Shown here in pieces: positions 8,639-14,862 of a DNA stretch of 14,862 nucleotides. Below the pieces are notes generated by a model. The model had not been told where the DNA came from. It did no database searches and saw nothing but the letters and a program-made list of their open reading frames with translations. The stretch lies in NCBI GenBank assembly GCA_000787465.1, contig JSYX01000744.1, positions 1-14,862 on the forward strand, read 5' to 3'. The position numbers and the translations under genes were made by a program. Position 1 is the first letter of the stretch. Each line of letters begins with the position of its first letter. This stretch comes from Thermomucor indicae-seudaticae. Taxonomy: Eukaryota; Mucoromycota; Mucoromycetes; Mucorales; Lichtheimiaceae.

Positions 8639-9845
8639 ATGCCACGGCTTGAGCTTGTTGCCACTCTTGAAGGTACACAGCTGACAAGGCGGCATTGCAT
8701 GGCAGAAGAACAAAACTCAGTATTGTTTTACAGGACATCAGGATCGTGTGTGGCAAGCAGTCTGGCACCCGACCAAGACGCTATTAGCGACATGTTCCGG
8801 CGACAAGACGGTACGAATCTGGGCGCCGGCGTCGCATTCCGACTTTTCACAATGGCAATGCCTGCATATTCTGGATAACGGGCACAAGCGGACGATTCGC
8901 AGCGTGGCATGGTCACCTTCGGGCAACGAACTCGCCACCGCCAGTTTTGATGCCACCACGGGGATCTGGGAGTACGACCCGCGAGACAATGAATGGGAAT
9001 GCGTGGCGACCTTGGAAGGGCATGAGAACGAAATCAAGTCGGTTGCTTGGTCATCGTCGGGACAGCTATTGGCGACCTGCAGCCGTGACAAAAGCGTGTG
9101 GATATGGGAAGTGGAATCCGATAACGATTTCGAGTGTCTGAGTGTGCTCCAAGAGCACACCCAAGACGTCAAAATGGTGGCGTGGCATCCAAATCAAGAA
9201 ATACTAGCATCCGCGAGTTATGATGATACCATCAAGATCTGGCGGGAAGACGACGACGACTGGTACTGTTCTGATGTTTTGCAAGGTCACACATCGACCG
9301 TTTGGGCCATTGACTTTGATGCGTCAGGAGACCATCTTGGTAAGTCAAAGTCTTGCCCATATCGTCATAAAGAACCCATCTGATCTTCCTCCCAGTCTCT
9401 GCTTCGGACGATCAAACATTAAGGATCTGGAAAACGTATAAACCCAATAACCCACAAGGCATACCGACACCCAGCAACGACCCAACTTATCGCACTATCT
9501 GCACCTTATCCGGTCATCATGAACGCTGTATATATTCCGTGTCCTGGTCAAAGGTCCATCATCGCATCGCAAGTGCAAGTGGCGATAATACCATTCAAGT
9601 CTTTTCTAAGGCAAGTTCATACTACGTTGCCTGGTTTGGCACAGAGTGACGCTGACGGATTAGCATATTAGGCATCCGCAGATGAAGATGCTTCCTGGGT
9701 GCCAGCAACAAAGCTAGTGGATGCACACGGAGTGCATGACATTAACCACGTATGCTGGTTTCCGACAGAAGTACATGGCGATTGGTTAGCATCTGCGGGC
9801 GATGACGGTGCCGTACGGATCTGGAAATATGTACAAGACGATTAG
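8639..9845 (+). CDS. CIAO1: CIAO1/Cia1, WD40 protein of the cytosolic Fe-S targeting complex
   Basis: Exons 8639-8672, 8734-9339, 9396-9610 and 9672-9845 encode 342 residues, close to the 330-340 usual for the family. Introns are 8673-8733, 9340-9395 (both GT-AG, phase 1) and 9611-9671 (GC-AG, phase 0). Seven WD40 repeats are visible, each ending in a WD-like motif: VRIW, TGIW, VWIW, IKIW, LRIW, IQVF and VRIW, making the expected seven-bladed propeller. The repeat content ([49 protein letters not shown]) and length fit CIAO1 better than other WD40 proteins. In the family, CIAO1 pairs with CIAO2B and MMS19 in the cytosol to hand Fe-S clusters to nuclear and cytosolic apoproteins. The start is supported by [13 protein letters not shown] leading straight into blade 1 after the first intron. 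Confidence 0.92.
9611..9671 (+). other. GC-AG intron in CIAO1
   Basis: The donor reads AAG|GCAAGT and the acceptor ATTAG|GCA, 61 bases, phase 0. No nearby GT donor keeps the frame: using the GT at 9615 leads to a stop soon after the acceptor. The join restores the blade 6 to 7 connection (VFSK then ASADEDASW). A CTGAC branch-site-like sequence lies at 9652-9656. Confidence 0.85.
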
Positions 9846-10031
9846 TTCTGTTATGTATCTATAGATAGAGTAAACTCCTTTCGTTTCATAATGTACATGG
9901 CGTAAAACATTTTCTGCATCAATGGATGAATTGTTTTTCCTTGTGTGGGGGCATTGTGCAACGATTGATTACATGTAGCAAAATAACTTTCAAGCGGCGC
10001 AAGTTCCTATGCAAAAACCAGGTCTTCTCTA

Positions 10032-10599
10032 ATGCGGCTGAGAAGTCTCAATGAGGAACTCGATGCGATCACGCGCGATTACGACTATGGCATTGTTCCT
10101 GGCTCAGCAACGGTGTTTGTGAGAGACGAAATTGAGAATATTGGAAGACTCGATCTGACATTGCTTGAAAATGTGCTGGTGGTCATTGAAGTTACTGATG
10201 ACGGATTCAAGGTACGTCGATTTTCCGTAGGACTGGCCGTATTTGACTAAGGGAGAAAACAAAAAGGTCACTTCGTTTTCACCTCTTTCGAATGACGAAA
10301 CTGCAGTCCTAGGTGCACAGCGAGTCCAGTCTTGTATGAGTACGACTTTTGAAACCATGGAAAGCCTGTTGATGGCTATTTCGCCCATGTTTTGTCAGCG
10401 TTTTCGAGAAGTCCTGTATCAAAAGCTGCAGGCAGTCCATGAACAACAACAACAGCAATCGTCCGATGATACCTCAGAACAAATCCTAGAACAGCCCGAG
10501 CTTAACTTGCCATCCGATCGCCAACTGGTTTCCGTGACGGAACAGGAGCAACAAGACGATGGCAAAGATGACGATGAGTTTCAACAATGGATTCATTGA
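10032..10599 (+). CDS. GSKIP-domain protein (GSK3-interacting type)
   Basis: Exons 10032-10211 and 10267-10599 encode 170 residues. The intron 10212-10266 (GTACGT...AAAAG, 55 bases, phase 0) has a GACTAAG branch-site-like sequence at 10244-10250. The fold signature of the GSKIP domain is seen as LENVLVVIEVTDDGFKV followed, after a loop, by ETMESLLMAISPMF and RFREVLYQKLQAV. From memory these align with human GSKIP (LELTEAGLKVVGY; ETVYSLLDTLSPAY; FGNALLQRLEAL). In human GSKIP the last segment contacts GSK3-beta. The loop between the strand and the helix is longer here (residues about 61-88). The last 50 residues are Q, D and E-rich and probably disordered. It starts 187 bases after the CIAO1 stop on the same strand and converges with the AVT1 gene. 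Confidence 0.72.
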
Positions 10600-10731
10600 G
10601 TTTTTTCGTGTGTGTCGCTGTGAAAGAAAAAAGGAACTTTTGTAACTTTTGGTGTGTAATATATGGGAGAATCCATGTACAAAGCAAAAGAGGGGTTTTA
10701 AGTTATGCTTTTGCTCTTGGAGTGGGGTAAA
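10600..10731. terminator. Short convergent 3' region between GSKIP-type gene and AVT1
   Basis: Only 132 bases separate the two stop codons of convergently transcribed genes. No perfect AATAAA is present on either strand; the plus strand has TTTTTTCGTG, TTTTGTAACT and GTAATATATG elements. The two transcripts probably overlap at their 3' ends. Confidence 0.35.
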
Positions 10732-12828
10732 TTAGATAAAACTCCAAAGAGTGCCACTGATGGCCATGCAGGTTGCAATGAAAACAAGAATATAGTTCCA
10801 GGCTTTGGATGCAAAAGATAGGTTGCCGCCAAAGATGCGCAGGTAGCACAAGAGTGGCAGGATGCCAGAAATCATGAAGGAGAAAAAGGATCCGATCAAG
10901 GCCATCACCTTTTCAAAGCCTGGAATCAGGTACGCCAACACCACGATGAAGATGCTGATGAGCACTTTGCCTATCATGGACAAGAAGGGTTCTCGCCAGC
11001 CTGCCTTGGCACACCATTGCTCCACAGGTGGATACCGGAAAAGCATAATCTGCCAGCTGAGATTGACCGGATTCAGGTTTAAACCGTACTTTGCAATCGG
11101 TTGTAAAGCAATGAGCCAAACCGCCAACCGATTCAGTGTCTGGTTGTACTCTGGCACTAGAACAATGTTTTGCGTAATCTGTATGTATCCATGGGAATTA
11201 ATGAATGAAACAAACTGTCATTTTCTTTCATGAACTTGCCTCTTGCAAAACTTCAGAACCAAACATGAGATATCCACATGCAGCGACACCAAAGTAAACG
11301 GCAGTGGTTGCGATATAGGTCCAGTTTACCATAGTCTCGTAACGCTTGGGATTCTCCATGTCACGATAGACGGTCGGGAATACGGCATGACCAGCAAATC
11401 CCGCCATGATGAGACCAAAGCTGAGCGGAACAGCCATCCAGTCGAGTGGCCAGACGCTCGTGTCCTAAACAAATAATTAAGAACAAGGAACTTTTGCCTT
11501 GTTGCTGTTTAAGATCCATACCGCAGGGTCCAGTAAGCTGCCAGGAGCCTCTCGCTTCGAGAAGCCGTCAATAAGCATGACCACAATAATACTGATGGCG
11601 CTAATGATACCCAGCAAACTCGAGTAGGACAAATACCGCACGGGAAAGAAGAGCATGGGTGTCAGGATGATAAAGGATACGATGCGAAGAGTAAGGGTAT
11701 CAAAGCCAGGGAATAATGAATCAACGCCGTCGCTTAAAAGGACAACCATTGCAACACTTGTGAAAAGCACACAATCAGCTTTCATATCCTGTCGGGGAGA
11801 AAGAGAGACCTTACCTGTTCGTGATCAGCTCCGTAACAAACAATGCCGTGACAAATATCCTGCCATTCATGCCAAAGGCAGCACCAGCCAGATCACCAAA
11901 TGTACGCGACTCGGGATCAGCTTCAAGACATTGACCGAGTAATTTGGCAGTGTAATTCGTCAAGAAGCAGCAAAATGAAAAAACAGATAAACCTATAACC
12001 CACCCGGCACACTAATAAAGAAACGTCAACTTCACTAACAACGGGCAGCAGCAATTCCTTAATGACGGTACCTTGAATCCCAATGGGAGTGCCAGGATGC
12101 CTACGCCCAGCAAGATGTTGATAGAGTTAAAGATGGATTGGGCAAAAGACGATTTCTTGTGATCATCCAGGGCGACGACAGCGGACACACCACCGGTTGT
12201 TGTATATGGATCCCGACTGATGGCCGACGCAAGACGATAATCATCCGCCACGGTAGCTATGCTATGCGTCGTCATGACTTTATCCAGTCCAGTCATCAAC
12301 AACGACGTCCTTTCATGGTCCAGGTGCGAATGAAACGACTGTGATCGTCGTGTACGGTTCTCACCGGGCTCGGTGGTCGTCCGCCTACGGCAAACACGTG
12401 GTTCGTTCCAGGAAAGTTTTCTGTCATGGACTTTTTGCTTTCTTACCTTGAGATGGATCCCGCCGAGACAGTAGAAAGCTTATCTTCTTCTTCATCATAC
12501 TACGAGACAAAGATATTTCAGGCGGTCAATGCACACTCTCTCTCCGATAAAATCCCGACGATACCTTGGATGGACTTGCACCAGGCACAGTCAAATTTTC
12601 AGCCATAAACATAAGCGAAGTCCTTGAATAGGATCCTACAAACGATCCAATCCGTTCGGATAATGACGTTCCCGACAGACGTTCAGGAATGGCCCCGATG
12701 ATGTCTTGCGATGTAGCACCATAACTGTCGTAACGGTAGAGGTGTTGCTGATCCGGTGAAATGTGAGACGGATGGAGATTGCGAATGCGCGGCGCACTTT
12801 CGTTGTTGTCTGTGCTTGGGATATCCAT
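10732..12828 (-). CDS. AVT1: Vacuolar amino-acid transporter, AVT1 type
   Basis: Seven exons on the minus strand (12828-12565, 12499-12447, 12384-12072, 12011-11815, 11756-11522, 11464-11240, 11178-10732) encode 577 residues; yeast Avt1 is about 600. Residues 1 to about 180 form a polar cytosolic tail (SYGATSQDIIGAIPER, RRTTTEPGENRTRR). The membrane part begins with SIFNSINILLGVGILALPL and GFKCAGWVIGL. It continues with LTNYTAKLLGQCLEAD, AAFGMNGRIFVTALF, GSLLDPADTSVWPLD, GFAGHAVFPTVYRDM, YLMFGSEVLQEITQNI and QPIAKYGLNLNP, and ends after a last hydrophobic helix in GTLWSFI. From memory these match yeast Avt1 step by step, which fixed every splice phase. Avt1 is a proton antiporter of the AAAP family that moves neutral amino acids such as glutamine into the vacuole. 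Six introns are 57-65 bases; one is GC-AG. Substrate is inferred. Confidence 0.9.
11179..11239 (-). other. GC-AG intron in AVT1
   Basis: On the minus strand the donor reads GAG|GCAAGT and the acceptor ATACAG|ATT, 61 bases, phase 0. The join gives SEVLQE-ITQNIV, the conserved AVT1 segment. A GT donor four bases in would shift the frame. Confidence 0.85.
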
Positions 12829-12930
12829 GTATGCAAGCAGAAAAGAAAGAAAGAAAGAATAAACGAAAAAGGTTTTTGCCCTTATGTAGGAGTCCTTTTT
12901 TCCTTTTGCCCTGGGCCGTTTAAATAATAC
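12829..12930 (-). promoter_or_regulatory. Leader and core promoter of AVT1
   Basis: Read on the minus strand, TATTTAAA (plus 12926-12919) lies about 91 bases before the AVT1 ATG, followed by T/C-rich sequence and a TTTC microsatellite (plus 12843-12857) close to the start codon. The layout matches a TATA promoter with a short pyrimidine-rich leader. Confidence 0.4.
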
Positions 12931-14862
12931 AACAAACAGAAACAGAAGAAGAGGAGGTTGTACAAGTCTTAAAAAACGTTGAGACGGTTGTCATACATCC
13001 CGTTACTGTTTGATCCCTTTCCTTGTGTGCGTTTTGCGGAGATTACTGACACATCGCCTCTCCCTTCTTTTCCTTGACAAACAGTCTATGCACGAGATCA
13101 TGCTGGAAATTGAAAGAAGGCAGGGGGGGAAAAGGCTCCCATTCATTCTATGGATATAACTTTTCCCCCATCCATGGCAATGAATTAGACCCATCATCTG
13201 GCTATCTATCCACATAGCGCATAGCTTGCTATCTACTTGGCTGGTCTGGAAAATGATCCAATCAGAATGCTTGGTTTAGACTTCAGTCCACGTTTGCCTG
13301 TTGATTGTTTACATGCATCTGCAGAGATAAGGGTCTGTTTGCGTGCTGAGAATGAACAAAGATGCACGTCAAATGTTGTGCTTCAGAACTCCTTCTCTCC
13401 ATATTGAAATATTTGAACAGACACCTGGTGCAGGCTGTGACCTTCCAGCCAAGAAAGTCCTGTAGGTGATATCAAGATTAACTACTGAGGAGTTCTAACA
13501 CAACAATCTCCCAGAGATACGAAACGCGGGGCTGCCAGCTTAACTTTTCTGTGTCATCAGATCTGACCTTGAGACGCACTAGCCGAAATCGCTTGCAGGG
13601 ACCCTGGAGCAAAGTTTTAGTTTCACTGAACTGCTCTTGTTCATTAGTACATGCCAGAAACGTGGAGACCGCTTATGTAGATATTCGCAGCGCGGCAATA
13701 GTTGCTCGTACGATTTCTGTGTGCCGATGGAAGCCCTAATATGACAGGGCAAAGCTTTCTGAGCAGCAATGCTTTATAAGCTTTTATATAGAGCACCAGA
13801 GGGCCGATTTTATTGAGCATGAATTGGGCAGACAATCCATGAGGACCAAGTGCAGCGCACGACTACGCAGAGGAGATTTGCCAATACAACATCAGGCTTA
13901 CTACGCAGGAGCATACTTAGAACAGACAATGTCGGCTTATCCTAACAAAAACACGTGGATATGTATATGAAGTGCATACTTGATTGAAACCTCTCACTCT
14001 CCTTCCGTCTCAATATCCGCGGCCCCCTACGTCTGCAGAACATAGAATTATCATAGTGAACTTTGCAAATGTCCCCTGTTAAATAGTCGGCATACTGGCT
14101 GTTATGCGACATGATCCAATTGGCGCATCGGCTTTAATCCGATCGCCGTACTTTTCACATAAGTCTGAATTGAAAAAGGGGGATTATTACCCTCTTTATC
14201 GACTATTCATTTTTTTCCACAGTAGATCTACTTGCGGTCTTTGCGTTTCTAGAGCTCAGCTCCCCGTGTCGACATACAGTCTATGTATTTCCCCTGTTTT
14301 TCTGTTAACTTTCGCTCTCGTGCTGCGGATTTTGACCACTTTGCCAACACGCACATATTGTATTCCAACGTTCGAAATTCTCCAGACCACACGCGAAACT
14401 TAAAGTTGCGGAAAGTAATAGCTCTCTGAGGAGCACGTTTATTGAACAAAGCCAATGCTACATACAGCGGCGGGCATGACGGGACCGTGCTCTTATGTTG
14501 AACACTTGCGTCATACTTATTAAGGGAAGCTTTTCCCAGACTTAAGGCCATGTCATTGTGCAGCGGACGCGCCCCTGATGATGCTTGCTTATGCTATCCG
14601 CATAGCACCTCACGCCCATCTCTCACACTGCATTTGAAACACTTGACTCCCAGGCTGTAAATTCCACAGACATGTTATTGGGTATCTGGGTGTGTAAGTC
14701 CTTTGTCCAACAGTTTTGTGGCAAACGACTATTGTAACCGTCCAAGGAGTCGTTGACATTTGGGACGATCATTTGCACTGCAATGAGCAAAAGCGATGAG
14801 GTGGGGTCTGTAATGTTTCACTGAAAGTCCACTCTTTGGTTTGTCACTCTGTAATGAGCGTC
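12931..14862. other. Long intergenic region, no gene seen
   Basis: About 1.9 kb without a supportable gene. The longest frames (14104-14403 plus, 14551-14249 minus, about 100 codons each) overlap one another, match nothing I know and have no convincing intron-linked extensions. A TTTATATA box at 13783-13790 and scattered short AT-rich tracts are the only promoter-like signals. No tRNA, terminal repeat pair or tandem array was seen by eye. It may be upstream sequence of a gene beyond the window, an RNA gene, or eroded repeat sequence. Confidence 0.4.

Noticed and set aside
10212..10306. GSKIP-gene intron ending at CTGCAG
   Set aside because: Joining phase 0 donor to this acceptor gives an immediate TAG stop. 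The 55-base alternative ending at 10266 keeps the frame and has a good branch-like site.
12421..12446. 26-base micro-intron in AVT1 (GTAAG...GACAG)
   Set aside because: Too short for spliceosomal splicing, and a 62-base intron ending at 12385 fits phase 2 on both sides and matches all other introns in length.
14104..14403. 99-codon plus-strand open frame
   Set aside because: Overlaps a 100-codon minus-strand frame; neither shows a domain, signal peptide with clear cleavage, or exon-linked extension.

Overview
The window reads as nuclear DNA of a filamentous, early-diverging fungus, most likely Mucoromycota (Mucorales-like). The evidence is compact genes with many short introns (15 well supported, 55-65 bases), CAG/CAA-rich glutamine runs in regulators, C/T-rich leaders, AATAAA-type 3' ends, and gene types such as SCOC and FAR1-type DNA-binding proteins that I associate with that part of the tree. 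The phylum is inference. No prokaryotic, viral, CRISPR, rRNA or tRNA signal was found.

Layout, left to right: (1) 346-706 (+), a three-exon gene for a short coiled-coil protein (SCOC/UNC-69 family). (2) About 780-2120, gene-poor DNA with a strongly pyrimidine-rich leader holding a candidate 5'UTR intron and a uORF. (3) 2121-4081 (+), a four-exon FAR1/WRKY-GCM1-type zinc-binding transcription factor with a glutamine-rich tail. (4) 4400-6500, a region without an intact gene; 5412-6054 holds what looks like a decayed multi-exon gene containing two neighbouring, clearly related intron-like segments. (5) 6658-7980 (+), an intronless C2H2 transcription factor with Crz1-like fingers. (6) 8639-9845 (+), a four-exon CIAO1/Cia1 WD40 protein of cytosolic Fe-S assembly. 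(7) 10032-10599 (+), a two-exon GSKIP-domain protein. (8) 12828-10732 (-), a seven-exon vacuolar amino-acid transporter of the AVT1 type, convergent with the GSKIP gene. (9) 12830-14862, no supportable gene.

The genes do not form a pathway. They are housekeeping (Fe-S targeting, vacuolar amino-acid transport, Golgi/vesicle adaptor) and regulatory genes (two transcription factors, a GSK3-binding-type protein) lying side by side. I found no convincing new biological system. The points most worth a second look are two GC-AG introns in different genes that share a 12-base donor context, the duplicated intron-like pair inside the decayed gene, and the FAR1-type regulator. Splice models were built by hand from reading frame, splice consensus and family conservation; none was checked by computation or RNA data.
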